Below, piece by piece: positions 7,080 through 16,899 of a stretch of 64,000 nucleotides of DNA. Position numbers and translations under genes: made by a program. Origin of the DNA: Saccharofermentans sp. (GTDB lineage: Bacteria; Bacillota; Clostridia; Saccharofermentanales; Saccharofermentanaceae). How positions within the stretch are numbered: position 1 is the first letter of the stretch; every line of letters starts with the position of its first letter. Below the pieces are notes generated by a model that was given only the letters and a program-made list of their open reading frames with translations, made no database searches and was not told where the DNA came from. The stretch spans positions 1 to 64,000 of the forward strand of contig JAKSRJ010000001.1 in assembly GCA_024403715.1 (NCBI GenBank), read 5' to 3'.

Positions 7080-8705
7080 ATGGAAAAACGCGCGAGTATT
7101 TCAAAAGATTCATATAAGAATTTTTTCCTGCGATATACTGTTGCGTGGATTATCTGTGCCCTCATAGTCTATTTCCCTATTATTATTGAGGGTCGTACTT
7201 TTATCTGGAATGTAGATGGTGTATCGCAGCATTTGACTGCGCTTACATACTATTCTGAATATTTAAAATCCATAATTAATTCCATTATTTCAGGGAATCC
7301 CTCTATTCCAGAATGGAGCTATTCGCTAGGGGAGGCGGGGATGTTTTTCAAATACTAAGCTTTTATTGCATTGGCGATCCTCTAGCTTTGATATCGGTGT
7401 TTTTTTCAGCTGAAAACATGGTAATTTGCTATAACTTTTTAGCATTGTTAAGATGCTTTTTGGCAGGACTTGCATTAGAGCGTTTAATTAATGAGATCAA
7501 ACCTAGTATAGGCACAATATCTTGTCTTGTCGGAAGTGTAATGTACGCATTTTCCTTTTGGATTGTATATAACATTACTAGACACCCATCGTTCGTTAAT
7601 CCATGTATCTATTTCCCTTTGATAATTGCTGGATGCGAAAAGATTAGAAACAATAAAAAACCATACTATTTGATTGTTGCAGTAGCTTTGATGGCAACAT
7701 CTAATTTTTACTATTTCTATATGTCAGTGATGTTGACGGTAATATACGTAATTATCAGGCTAGGAATAGACATTAAGAATCGTGAATCAAGAAAAGCAAT
7801 AAAAGCAGCCTATAAAATCACTATATATTCTTTGATTGGTGCGCTTTGCGCAGGAATAACCATCGTTCAGGCAATTAGAACTTTTATTACTGATCCTAGA
7901 AGTGAAGGAGCTATAGGTTTTTCGTGGGTTTATCCACTCGAATACTACAAGTCTTTGATTTCAAGTATCTTTTATAGTAATAGTACTTTCTATTTATGTT
8001 TGGGAATTGGTGTTCCAACTATAGTAGCTATTATTCTGCTATTTAAAGGAAAAGATTATCTCACTCTAAAAATAATGTGGATATTGTCTTTGATTTTTAT
8101 TCTGATTCCAGCTATAGGACAGGTGTTTAATGGATTTGGTTATATAACGAACAGATGGAGTTTTGCTGTGGCTGTTATAGCGGCGGTGACGGTTGCTCTT
8201 ATGTGGGAAGATAGATATGTTTGTATTTGGAATAATTATTCTTCTCCTGATTTAAATATGTGCCAGTGCAAAATTTACGAATACCATACATATAGTAGCG
8301 ATAGTATTCTCGGCAGTTTTGTTAATGGTATATTCAGTTGATAACTTGCTTCCTATGTTTGTACCAAGAGAAACAACTGACAAAATAGAAATCACAGATT
8401 ATATGAGAGGGATCTTTGATAAATACAATTTACCTCAGGATCAATATACGTCTTACCTTATATATGTTTCTGATGAGGATGATTTTGAAAACTATAATCA
8501 GATTTATGATTATAAGTATCACTGTGCTCAGTATAATCTATACTCCGCTAGACTTGATATGCTTAGACAATGCCAGTTAGTAGACTATGATGATTTTTAT
8601 AATTATGACTATCTAATTATTATTCATGAAGACGATGAGATAAGGGAATTCCTAAGTAACAATTCCATAGAATACAGTGAGTGTATAGATATTTCTGCTT
8701 ATTAA
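7080..8705 (+). pseudogene. Chimeric, frameshifted YfhO-like membrane protein
   Basis: Translation starts well (AAGGA before ATG 7080) and gives a YfhO-type N-terminus, compare the intact gene at 59800. One G appears lost near 7331-7335: the first frame stops at 7358, while the next frame continues with GGDVFQILSFYCIGDP. That frame carries many membrane segments and stops at 8341. A third frame, open from about 8256 to 8705, begins in a membrane helix (IVAIVFSAVLLMVYSVDNL) and continues with an acidic, tyrosine-rich soluble domain not found in YfhO. The whole is too short for the family (about 860 residues). I infer a deletion fused two membrane protein genes and that neither is functional. 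Confidence 0.75.
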
Positions 8706-8789
8706 TATTAAATAAGTATTCATTTTTAAGACACATAATAAATGTGCTCGTGGCGTATTATTATATATATTTTATAAGTAGGTAGTTTA

Positions 8790-10730
8790 ATGACTGTACA
8801 TATGTATTGGATTACAACTTTACTTTTTGCATTGGTATTGTCCACTATTTTGGCGAGAGAGAATGCTGAGAGTAAAAAGAAAAAGGGAAACGACAAGGCT
8901 TTTGCCGTTATGCTCCTCTATGGCATTTTATTCTGCTTGCAAGATATGTTCTGGGGATTATGCAATAGCAAGATTATCCCTAGCGATTTAATGCTATTTA
9001 TTGCATCAAGTATTTTCCATTTATCTATAGTATTAACTTCATACTATTGCATGAAGTTCTTTATTTTCTACCTTGGAGATTATGTAAAGCATGAGACTCT
9101 TTGTGTTGATCTTTGCATTATAGTCTTAGTGGCACAGGTAGCACTCGTAGCTATTAATGTCTTCAAACCAGTGATATTCCGTATTGAGAATGGCGTATAT
9201 ATTACTGAGTTTCTGCGACCACTGTCATTTATTAACCAATATGCAGTATATATAGTAAGTGTACTTATGATTTTTATCTGTTCTAGAAGAGCTGATAAGA
9301 AACACAGAGAAAAGTTCTCCACAATCTTTTGGGTTGCAATCGTTCCTCTCGTAACAGGCATATTCCAATTAGTATATGTTGAGGCTCCTTTTTATAGTCT
9401 TGGATACTTTGTAGAATGCATAATTATTGAGTACTTTGTTATCCAAAAAGAGAGACAAGATGCTTCTCAAGAGATGGTGCTTAATGCTATCGCTAATTCT
9501 TACTATACAATGCATTATTTTAATCTTGCTGAAGATAAAATGGTTGACTATATCGAATCTGAGATAATAGGTAACACAGTTGAAAACAGAGATGACGTTC
9601 AGGGCTCATTGTATAAGGCTTTGGATTATTCGGTAACTGAAGAATATGTTGATATGCTTCATGACTTTGCAACTTTTGATACCCTTTCTGAGAGGATGAA
9701 GGACACTAATAGCCTTTCGATAGATTTTGTTGGAAAATTCCATGGCTGGACTAGAGCTACTTTTATTGCAATTGAGAGAGAAGACGATGGTACTCTTGTT
9801 AAGGTAATGTTTACTACTCAGATTATCGACGCTGAGAAGAAAAAAGAGCAGGAAATGTTTGCAAATTCAACTATGGATCAGCTTACGGGATGCTTTAATA
9901 GAAGAGCATACGAGATGGATGTAAGCGACGACCTAACTGTTAATAACCAAAACCTTATTTACATTTCTGCAGATGTTAATGGGCTTAAGATAGTTAACGA
10001 TACTCTCGGACATCTAGCGGGCGACGAGCTTTTGCAGGGAGCTGCAAATTGCATGAAGCAGTGCTTTGGCCCATATGGAAAGGTTTATCGTATCGGTGGA
10101 GATGAATTTACTATTATCATCTACGCTAATGAAAATGAACTCTCTAGGATTTTGGAAGATTTTGATGATATTACTGCTAATTGGCACGGTAAGTACATTG
10201 AAGATGGTGTAGCTGTTTCCTGTGGATGCGTATCAAGAAAAGAATTCCCAGATATGTCTATTTTTGAAATGGCTAAGCTCGCTGATGAGAGAATGTATCA
10301 GAATAAAACTGAATTCTATAAGAGGAAAGGTGTAGATAGAAGAGGTCAAAGCGAAGCGCATAAGGCTTTGTGTTCTCTATATACCAAGATATTAAAAATT
10401 AACGTTACTGATGACAGCTTCGTTGTCGTTAACATGGATCCAAAAGAGCAGATTAAGGAAATGGGCTATTCTGAAAAAATCTCTGAGTGGCTTTCCGACT
10501 TTGGTAAGTCTGGTAATGTACATCCAGACGATTTGGCGAACTATAAGAAGCAGACATCTGTTGAATATATTAAGGATTATTTTACTCATAACAAAACATC
10601 TCTCATCATTCAGTACAGAAGAAAGTACGAGGATGGGTTTAAGAATGTCATTATGGAAATGATTCCTGCCAGTGACTATGCAAGTGATAACCAAAGCTTA
10701 TTCTTGTATGTTAAGAATATTGATATCTAG
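8790..10730 (+). CDS. Membrane diguanylate cyclase with GGDEF and C-terminal PAS-like domain
   Basis: A 646-residue protein. Residues 1 to about 220 hold seven hydrophobic helices. A PAS-like linker region follows, then a GGDEF domain with intact catalytic loop RIGGDEF (GGDEF at residues 436-440) preceded by the usual LTGCFNRRAYE. It should make cyclic di-GMP from two GTP. The RxxD product-inhibition site normally five residues before GGDEF is absent, so feedback control may be weak. About 110 residues after the cyclase look like a second PAS fold, an unusual C-terminal position. Transcribed alone; a 190-bp space follows before tetR. Confidence 0.85.
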   Translation: MTVHMYWITTLLFALVLSTILARENAESKKKKGNDKAFAVMLLYGILFCLQDMFWGLCNSKIIPSDLMLFIASSIFHLSIVLTSYYCMKFFIFYLGDYVKHETLCVDLCIIVLVAQVALVAINVFKPVIFRIENGVYITEFLRPLSFINQYAVYIVSVLMIFICSRRADKKHREKFSTIFWVAIVPLVTGIFQLVYVEAPFYSLGYFVECIIIEYFVIQKERQDASQEMVLNAIANSYYTMHYFNLAEDKMVDYIESEIIGNTVENRDDVQGSLYKALDYSVTEEYVDMLHDFATFDTLSERMKDTNSLSIDFVGKFHGWTRATFIAIEREDDGTLVKVMFTTQIIDAEKKKEQEMFANSTMDQLTGCFNRRAYEMDVSDDLTVNNQNLIYISADVNGLKIVNDTLGHLAGDELLQGAANCMKQCFGPYGKVYRIGGDEFTIIIYANENELSRILEDFDDITANWHGKYIEDGVAVSCGCVSRKEFPDMSIFEMAKLADERMYQNKTEFYKRKGVDRRGQSEAHKALCSLYTKILKINVTDDSFVVVNMDPKEQIKEMGYSEKISEWLSDFGKSGNVHPDDLANYKKQTSVEYIKDYFTHNKTSLIIQYRRKYEDGFKNVIMEMIPASDYASDNQSLFLYVKNIDI

Positions 10731-10864
10731 AGTTATCTCCAGCCTAGTCGTACGCTTGTTATGACGTTATTTTCAATTATTACTGGTTCCATTATAGCTA
10801 AGCTGATTACAATAGAATTCTTATTTCTTCTCATTGATTACCTCGTATCAGCTAAATTCTAATG

Positions 10865-10893
10865 TTGACCATTATACAACATGATGTTATTCT
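10865..10893 (+). promoter_or_regulatory. Predicted promoter of the tetR cassette
   Basis: TTGACC (10865-10870) and TATTCT (10888-10893) have a 17-bp spacer. The palindromic operator begins 2 bp after the -10 element and would cover the transcription start. Confidence 0.6.
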
Positions 10894-10895
10894 AA

Positions 10896-10919
10896 TATTA
10901 TTAAACGCGTTTAATAATA
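10896..10919. promoter_or_regulatory. Perfect 24-bp palindromic operator
   Basis: The half-site TATTATTAAACG is followed directly by its exact reverse complement. It lies between the predicted -10 and the TetR-type start codon at 10930. TetR-family repressors typically bind such palindromes upstream of their own gene, so autoregulation of the three-gene cassette is likely. Confidence 0.85.
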
Positions 10920-10929
10920 GAGGCAAGCA

Positions 10930-11517
10930 ATGAGAAAAGAAGAAAAAACTCAGATTACAAAGGATAAGTTAATAGCCAATACCGAAAAACTTATAGAGCA
11001 ATGCGAAGATCCATATAAAGTGACTTCGAGACAGATTGCTGCGGCTTCAGGCGTTCAGCCAGCAATGATTAACTATTGTTTTGGTTCTAGAGAAAACTTA
11101 ATACATGAAGTGTTCGAGCGTAAATATAAGTCGACTCTATCGGATCCTATTGTCAATGAGATAGTTTCTTCAAATAGTATTACTCCTAAGGAGAAGCTCA
11201 AAAGGCTTCATTTCATAGTAGCTAGATTTTTAATAAATGATTTTAAATACACAAAAGCTATTACAAAATTTGTACTGTTTAACAGGGATTTAAGTAGAGA
11301 TTCATTCAGTTCCAAATATGTAATTGAGCACTATAAGGGCACAAAAACAAACGAAGAGTGTAAACTCATCGCTTATGAATTATCTACAATGATGCAGCTA
11401 ATAATATTTAGATGCCAAGACCTTAAAAACGGAATGAATATAAATCTTGAAGATGAGAATGTTCTAAAGCATTACATTGATTTACGAGTTGATTTGTTAT
11501 TGGAGGATGTCGATTAA
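10930..11517 (+). CDS. TetR/AcrR-family transcriptional repressor
   Basis: A 195-residue regulator. Its N-terminal helix-turn-helix (about residues 10-60) includes TSRQIAAASGVQPAMINYCFGSRENL, typical of TetR proteins; the helical C-terminal part would bind an inducer. The ribosome site GAGG precedes the ATG. Its stop overlaps the start of the next gene (TAATG at 11515-11519), implying translational coupling to the phosphotransferase. The inducer is probably the drug or metabolite handled by the two downstream genes. Confidence 0.9.
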   Translation: MRKEEKTQITKDKLIANTEKLIEQCEDPYKVTSRQIAAASGVQPAMINYCFGSRENLIHEVFERKYKSTLSDPIVNEIVSSNSITPKEKLKRLHFIVARFLINDFKYTKAITKFVLFNRDLSRDSFSSKYVIEHYKGTKTNEECKLIAYELSTMMQLIIFRCQDLKNGMNINLEDENVLKHYIDLRVDLLLEDVD

Positions 11518-13802
11518 TGACAAACATTTGTAGTTTTAACGAAGCCACTGATAGCATTCTCAATCAAATTGGAGGTAAAGGTGCGTCGCTAATTAAGTTA
11601 ACCAAACTTGGATTACCAGTACCTGAAGGTTATGTAATTGGAATTAAAGCAAGTAGCGATGAGATAGATACTTTAATCGCGAAGCTTTCAGACAAATATA
11701 CATATGCAGTTAGATCATCTGCGATTAATGAAGATGGTGAAACAGCATCGTTTGCAGGACAGTTCGAGACAATAACTGATGTTAAAAAAAGAGATGTTTA
11801 TAAGGCGATTAATGATGTATGTAATTCGGTAAATGCAAGCAGAGTAGCGCAGTATTTTGATAATATGGGGTTTGCTGATAATACAATAGGCATCGTTGTT
11901 CAAAGATACGTTAAGCCTGAATATGCAGGTGTAATTTTTACATCTGATGTTATCACAGGTAGCAGCAGATATATCGTAGGAAATTACGTTGAAGGTGAAG
12001 GTGAGCAGCTTGTATCAGGAAGTTCTAACGGAAGGCAATGGCTTTACGATGTATTAGCTCGAAAGTATACAGGCAACGAAGAACTACGTAAATATATAAA
12101 GAAACTTGTTAGATATTCCTTAATAATCAAAGAAAACTATGGCTGCCCGATGGATATCGAATGGGCTATATCTGATGGTAAAGTATTTATCCTACAAGCA
12201 AGACCTATTACAACTCTTAAGAGGGTAGACGACAGAACGTTCGATATTAATGGAACAAAGTCAGGAGAATACTTACTAACCAAAACTAATGTTGGCGAGA
12301 TATTTATGAAGCCGGTATCGCCAATGACTTATAGTGCGCTTGAAAAAATAAATGAATTTTTGGAACTTCCTTGTGCGCTAGATTTCATTAAGGGCCAAGC
12401 TTATATGAATATAAGCGTAATATGCTCTATGCAGGTAGCACTCGGCGTGTCAGAAGAAATGGCATTTAGCAATGTAAGAGATCTGGTAGGAAATCTTCCT
12501 GAAGGAATGAAGGTTCCAGTATTTCCTTTTGACAAAAAGAAGTTTCTTAAGAACTTACGCAAAATACTATTTTCAAACAATAAATCAACACTAAGTAAAA
12601 AGCAGAAAAGTGAGATGGTTAGAGACTTGAGCCTTATCTGCCAGAGAATGATAGAGCATATCCGTACTATTAAAACTAATGAAGACTTGAATAGTTATTG
12701 GAATGAAAAACTCATTCCTTCCTTGATGGATGGATTGTCTTCAATTCTTGCTGAATGTGGAACGCAAATGGTTCCATTGTTCTCGACTCGCAATAAAATC
12801 ACAAAAATAGCTGGAGAAGATATTGCCAATCGTCTTTGCGGAGGAAGTGTCGGAGTATTAGAGAGCATGAAGCCTTTACTGCTATTGGAAGATATAGTCC
12901 AAGGCAAAATAACAGCTGATGATTACATGAAGATTTGTGGCCATCGCTGTGTTAATGAGATGGAGTTATCTGAGCCAAGGCCTTACGAGAATCCAGATAA
13001 CTTAGAAAAGTTAGTTAAAGAGCACAGTGACAGCGGGCTAAATATGTATGCGATGCTTAAGAAACAGGAAGAAGAGTATAAAGTGGCTCTTCATGAATTT
13101 GAAGAATTATACCCTAGTAAGAAAAACTGGATTTATAAGGAGATTAATAGGTTTATTGGCGCCAATAAATTCCGTGAAGAAATACGTGGTAAGGGAGTCT
13201 GGATTTTTAGCGTTCTTAGAGAGTTTTTATTAGGTATAGGGCGCGTAAACAACATATGTGATGACGTATTCCTTTTATATATTGATGAAGCATTAGATCT
13301 AATTAAGGGAAATACAGAAGTTTTAAGATATATTGACCTAAGGCGTGACAACTACGAGAAAAACAAACTGTATCCTGCCTTTCCTGGGCTTGTTTGCGGA
13401 AGATTTGATCCTGATTTATGGATAGAGGATGAGAATCGACGACTGGATTTTTATTGCTTTGGAAGCAAGTTAGAAGGAAGCGAAGACATTAAGGGATTCC
13501 CTGGAGCTGTTGGTAAGGTTGAAGGAATAGCTAGAGTAATCCCAGATATTTCACATATAGATGAATTAAAGCCAGGTGAAATACTGGTAACATGCGCAAC
13601 AAATATTGGATGGACTGTTGCTTTCCCTAAGGCAGCTGCGATAGTTACAGATATAGGCGCACCATTATCACATGCAGCTATAGTCGCGAGAGAATTTGGT
13701 ATTCCAGCGGTAGTTGGATGCGGTAATGCTACAACAAAAATCAGAACCGGACAAAAACTAGTTGTCGATGGACAAAGAGGGACTATAATTATAAAAAATT
13801 AA
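11517..13802 (+). CDS. Rifampicin phosphotransferase-like / PEP synthase-related enzyme
   Basis: This 761-residue protein has an N-terminal ATP-binding domain of the PPDK type (AVRSSAINEDGETASFAGQF at about residue 63) and a C-terminal swivelling phosphohistidine domain (TDIGAPLSHAAIVAREFGIP, likely His719). The chain ends shortly after that domain, so the PEP/pyruvate-binding barrel of true PEP synthases is missing. That order (ATP domain, unique middle, phosphohistidine domain) is the one known for rifampicin phosphotransferases, though this protein is about 100 residues shorter than those. It may inactivate a rifamycin-like or other hydroxylated compound by ATP-dependent phosphorylation. 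GGAGG precedes the start, which overlaps tetR. Confidence 0.7.
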   Translation: MTNICSFNEATDSILNQIGGKGASLIKLTKLGLPVPEGYVIGIKASSDEIDTLIAKLSDKYTYAVRSSAINEDGETASFAGQFETITDVKKRDVYKAINDVCNSVNASRVAQYFDNMGFADNTIGIVVQRYVKPEYAGVIFTSDVITGSSRYIVGNYVEGEGEQLVSGSSNGRQWLYDVLARKYTGNEELRKYIKKLVRYSLIIKENYGCPMDIEWAISDGKVFILQARPITTLKRVDDRTFDINGTKSGEYLLTKTNVGEIFMKPVSPMTYSALEKINEFLELPCALDFIKGQAYMNISVICSMQVALGVSEEMAFSNVRDLVGNLPEGMKVPVFPFDKKKFLKNLRKILFSNNKSTLSKKQKSEMVRDLSLICQRMIEHIRTIKTNEDLNSYWNEKLIPSLMDGLSSILAECGTQMVPLFSTRNKITKIAGEDIANRLCGGSVGVLESMKPLLLLEDIVQGKITADDYMKICGHRCVNEMELSEPRPYENPDNLEKLVKEHSDSGLNMYAMLKKQEEEYKVALHEFEELYPSKKNWIYKEINRFIGANKFREEIRGKGVWIFSVLREFLLGIGRVNNICDDVFLLYIDEALDLIKGNTEVLRYIDLRRDNYEKNKLYPAFPGLVCGRFDPDLWIEDENRRLDFYCFGSKLEGSEDIKGFPGAVGKVEGIARVIPDISHIDELKPGEILVTCATNIGWTVAFPKAAAIVTDIGAPLSHAAIVAREFGIPAVVGCGNATTKIRTGQKLVVDGQRGTIIIKN

Positions 13803-13820
13803 TTTCGGACGGATTATAGT

Positions 13821-15182
13821 TTGAGCAAAAAGTACGACATGATTACAGGATCTCTTGGAGATAAGATAATCTTGTATGCTATTCCATTAGCTTTAACGGG
13901 CATATTGCAACAGCTTTTTAATGCTGCGGACGTAGCTGTTGTAGGTAGATTTGCGGGCAAAGAAGCGATGGCAGCTGTTGGTAGTAATGCACCAGTTATT
14001 AACCTTCTCCTTAATCTGTTTGTTGGTATATCTCTTGGCAGTAATGTCGTAATAGCTAGATCTATTGGACAAGGCAATAAAGAAAAGGTCTCAAGAACAG
14101 TACATACTTCTATTGTTGTAGCATTGATGGGAGGAGTCTTATTAACTGTACTAGGCCAGTTGCTAGCTCCAAGAATAGTATCTATGCTAGCGGTTCCAGC
14201 GGATGTATTTGATTATTCTGTAGAGTATCTTCAGGTATATCTATATGGTATGCCAGTTATACTTTTATATAACTTTGAATCAGCGATTTTTAGAAGTTGT
14301 GGAAATACAAAAGATCCACTTATAGCATTAATAATATCAGGAATAATCAATGTCTTTTTGAACGTGATATTTGTATGCTATTTATCCTTAGATGTAGTCG
14401 GCGTAGCACTAGCTACTGTTATTTCTAACTTAATTAGTTCTGCAGTATTAATGATAGTTTTGTTGAGGACGGATTCCGTAATTAAGGCAGATATTAAAAA
14501 GCTCGCCATTCATAATGATGTTTTAATAGAGATGCTAAGAATAGGAATTCCATCTGGTATTCAGGGTATGGTTTTCTCTTTTGCAAATATCATTGTTCAG
14601 TCCGCTGTTAATAGTCTTGGAACAGTAGTGATGGCGGCTTCTTCTGCTGCGTTTAACCTGGAGATTTTTGTCTACTACATAATGAATGCATTTAATCAGA
14701 CATGTACTACATTTGTTGGCCAAAACTTCGGCGCAGGGAATTTTGATCGTTGTAGAAAATCTTTGAAGCTTTGTCTTATGCAGTGCTTCATATGTACATT
14801 CAGTGCAGCAGGATTAATACTAATTTTTATTAATCAGTTACTTAGCATTTTTAATACTGATCCTGACGTAATAGCTTCGGGTCGGATAAGGTTGTTTTTC
14901 ATCTTTGGCGCGTATTTGCTTAGTTTTGTTCAGGAGACTTTATCTGGTTATTTAAGAGGATTTGGTATGTCATTGATACCTGCAGTTTGTTCGATAGTAG
15001 GAATATGCGGTGTAAGATTAACCTGGATATTTTTTGTGTTCCCACTAAGCAGAAGTTTTACAACTATCATGCAGGTTTACCCCATTAGTCTTGGGTTAAC
15101 GGCAGTGTTTATGGTTATACTGTCATTAATTATAAAACCATCGCGAAAATTTGAATTAATGATTGCTAACAAAGAGAATTAA
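13821..15182 (+). CDS. MATE-family multidrug efflux transporter
   Basis: A 453-residue protein with about twelve membrane helices. It starts in MATE style (ITGSLGDKIILYAIPLALTGILQQLFNAAD) and contains the family's repeated two-bundle layout. It exports drugs or metabolites in exchange for Na+ or H+. A TTG start is used, 18 bases after the phosphotransferase stop, so it is the third gene of the TetR-controlled cassette: inactivation plus efflux of the same compound is a reasonable inference. Confidence 0.9.
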   Translation: MSKKYDMITGSLGDKIILYAIPLALTGILQQLFNAADVAVVGRFAGKEAMAAVGSNAPVINLLLNLFVGISLGSNVVIARSIGQGNKEKVSRTVHTSIVVALMGGVLLTVLGQLLAPRIVSMLAVPADVFDYSVEYLQVYLYGMPVILLYNFESAIFRSCGNTKDPLIALIISGIINVFLNVIFVCYLSLDVVGVALATVISNLISSAVLMIVLLRTDSVIKADIKKLAIHNDVLIEMLRIGIPSGIQGMVFSFANIIVQSAVNSLGTVVMAASSAAFNLEIFVYYIMNAFNQTCTTFVGQNFGAGNFDRCRKSLKLCLMQCFICTFSAAGLILIFINQLLSIFNTDPDVIASGRIRLFFIFGAYLLSFVQETLSGYLRGFGMSLIPAVCSIVGICGVRLTWIFFVFPLSRSFTTIMQVYPISLGLTAVFMVILSLIIKPSRKFELMIANKEN

Positions 15183-15187
15183 TTGAT

Positions 15188-15925
15188 ATGGGATTAGATT
15201 TACATACGATACTTATATTGGCTTTTCTATTTTTTATAGGAAGTCTTCTAGGCTGGTTTATAGAAGTTGTTTTCAGGCGATTTTTCTCCAAGAATAACCC
15301 TTCCAAAAAATGGATCAATGCAGGTTTTCTTGTGGGTCCATATATACCTTTATATGGTTTTTCTCTTGTAACTTTATACGTCTTTTCTTGGATTCCTGTC
15401 GGTTTTATAAGGAGTGAGATTTTACAGAAATTATTGCTCTTTGCTTTGATGGCTTTGGCGATTACAGCTCTTGAGTACCTGGCTGGTTTAATCTTTATCA
15501 AAGGCATGAACATTAAGCTTTGGGACTATTCAAATGAATGGGGAAACATAAGAGGTATTATCTGCCCTAAGTTTTCTTTGTACTGGATGATATTAAGTGC
15601 GATTTACTACTTTATAATTCATCCTAGGGTAATCGATTCTTTGTATTGGCTCGCAGATCATCTAACGTTCTCGTTCTTTATTGGCTTCTTCTATGGGGTG
15701 TTTGTGATTGATTTTGCCTATTCTATCCAACTTCTTGTTAAGCTTAGAAAGTTTGCTCGTGAGAATCAAATAGAGCTTAGGATAGAAGAATTCAAAGACT
15801 ATCTCATTAGAAAAAATGAGAGCCTTAAAATTAGAGTGAGCTTTATGCTACCATTAAGACCTACTGATAAAGATATTGGTGATGACATTATTAGCTTTAT
15901 TCATGAGCATTTAGAGAAGAGGTAA
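15188..15925 (+). CDS. Putative ABC-type membrane protein, CmpB/DUF1113-like
   Basis: This 245-residue integral membrane protein has roughly five helices. The opening FIGSLLGWFIEVVFRRF and the segment NAGFLVGPYIPLYGF are typical of the family labelled putative ABC transporter permease type IV (PF06541). It follows the MATE gene by 5 bases, so it may be co-transcribed with the drug cassette. Its function is not established in any relative I can name. Confidence 0.65.
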   Translation: MGLDLHTILILAFLFFIGSLLGWFIEVVFRRFFSKNNPSKKWINAGFLVGPYIPLYGFSLVTLYVFSWIPVGFIRSEILQKLLLFALMALAITALEYLAGLIFIKGMNIKLWDYSNEWGNIRGIICPKFSLYWMILSAIYYFIIHPRVIDSLYWLADHLTFSFFIGFFYGVFVIDFAYSIQLLVKLRKFARENQIELRIEEFKDYLIRKNESLKIRVSFMLPLRPTDKDIGDDIISFIHEHLEKR

Positions 15926-15928
15926 AGT

Positions 15929-16822
15929 TTGACTACAAATAAAGGTGACATAATGGTTTTTCTTGCTGGATGCCTATGGGGATCCACGGGTTTGTTCGTT
16001 AATATTTTTAATCCTTATGGCTTAGGTTCTACTGAGATATCGCTAATTAAATCTCTTGGCGGAGGCATTATTCTCCTTTTAGGTCTTATGATTTTTGGCC
16101 GCGACTTAATTAGGATTAAGCTTAAGGATGCTTGGATATTTGCCTGTGTAGGACTTGTGAGCTTGCTTCTTCATAACATCTGCTATATGAAAACAATTGA
16201 GCTTACATCTATGGCAGCAGCTGCGGTCTTGCTCTATACTTCTCCGATATTTGTCTCGCTTATGTTTTTCTTTTGCTACAAGGAAAAATTTACTGCACGT
16301 AAGGTATTAGCACTGGCTATTACTTTTGCAGGATGCTTTCTGGTATCAGGCATTCTCGGAGGTGGCACGAAATTAACAACTACGGGCATTCTAGCTGGTA
16401 TAGGTGCATCTGCAGCATATGCTTCTTATACTCTGTTTTCTAGGTTTGCTCTTGATCGTGGCTATAAGCCAATGACTATCATTTTATATGCGTTCCTACT
16501 CTCAGGAATCGGCACAATTCCTTTGGCGAATTTCCAAAAATTCGCAGGTGCATTTGCAAGTGGTGGAGTGAAGCTAGGTTTGATTGCTTTGTCGTTTTTG
16601 TGCATTTCTTGTCTCTCGCCTTATGTGCTTTATACATATGGTCTTGAGAAAACAAAAGCGTGGAAAGCTGCTATTATTTCTTCTTCTGAGCTTATCGCAG
16701 CGGCCGTATATGGTCTCATTTTCTTAAGCCAGGGCATCTCGGTGCTTACTTTTATAGGCATATTGCTTATAGTTAGTGCTGTTATCCTCATGAATCTACC
16801 GCAAAAAGGCGAAAAGCATTAA
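15929..16822 (+). CDS. EamA/DMT-family transporter
   Basis: A 297-residue protein with about ten membrane helices in two EamA repeats; the first begins MVFLAGCLWGSTGLFV and the second about residue 150 (GILAGIGASAAYASYTLFSRFA). Family members export amino acids or other small metabolites. The TTG start (GAAGAGG upstream) keeps the usual leading NKG; an ATG eight codons later is an alternative. It lies 3 bases after the preceding gene, so it ends a five-gene run beginning with tetR. Confidence 0.85.
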   Translation: MTTNKGDIMVFLAGCLWGSTGLFVNIFNPYGLGSTEISLIKSLGGGIILLLGLMIFGRDLIRIKLKDAWIFACVGLVSLLLHNICYMKTIELTSMAAAAVLLYTSPIFVSLMFFFCYKEKFTARKVLALAITFAGCFLVSGILGGGTKLTTTGILAGIGASAAYASYTLFSRFALDRGYKPMTIILYAFLLSGIGTIPLANFQKFAGAFASGGVKLGLIALSFLCISCLSPYVLYTYGLEKTKAWKAAIISSSELIAAAVYGLIFLSQGISVLTFIGILLIVSAVILMNLPQKGEKH

Positions 16823-16899
16823 CTAACGCTATTTTTCCTCATTTTTATTAGTAATTCTCGTGTATTATAATCACGCTATTGGTCATAGGGGAGAAATAT

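Noticed and set aside
11517..13802. Phosphoenolpyruvate synthase of central metabolism
   Set aside because: The PEP/pyruvate-binding barrel is missing and the gene is coupled to a TetR repressor and a MATE exporter.
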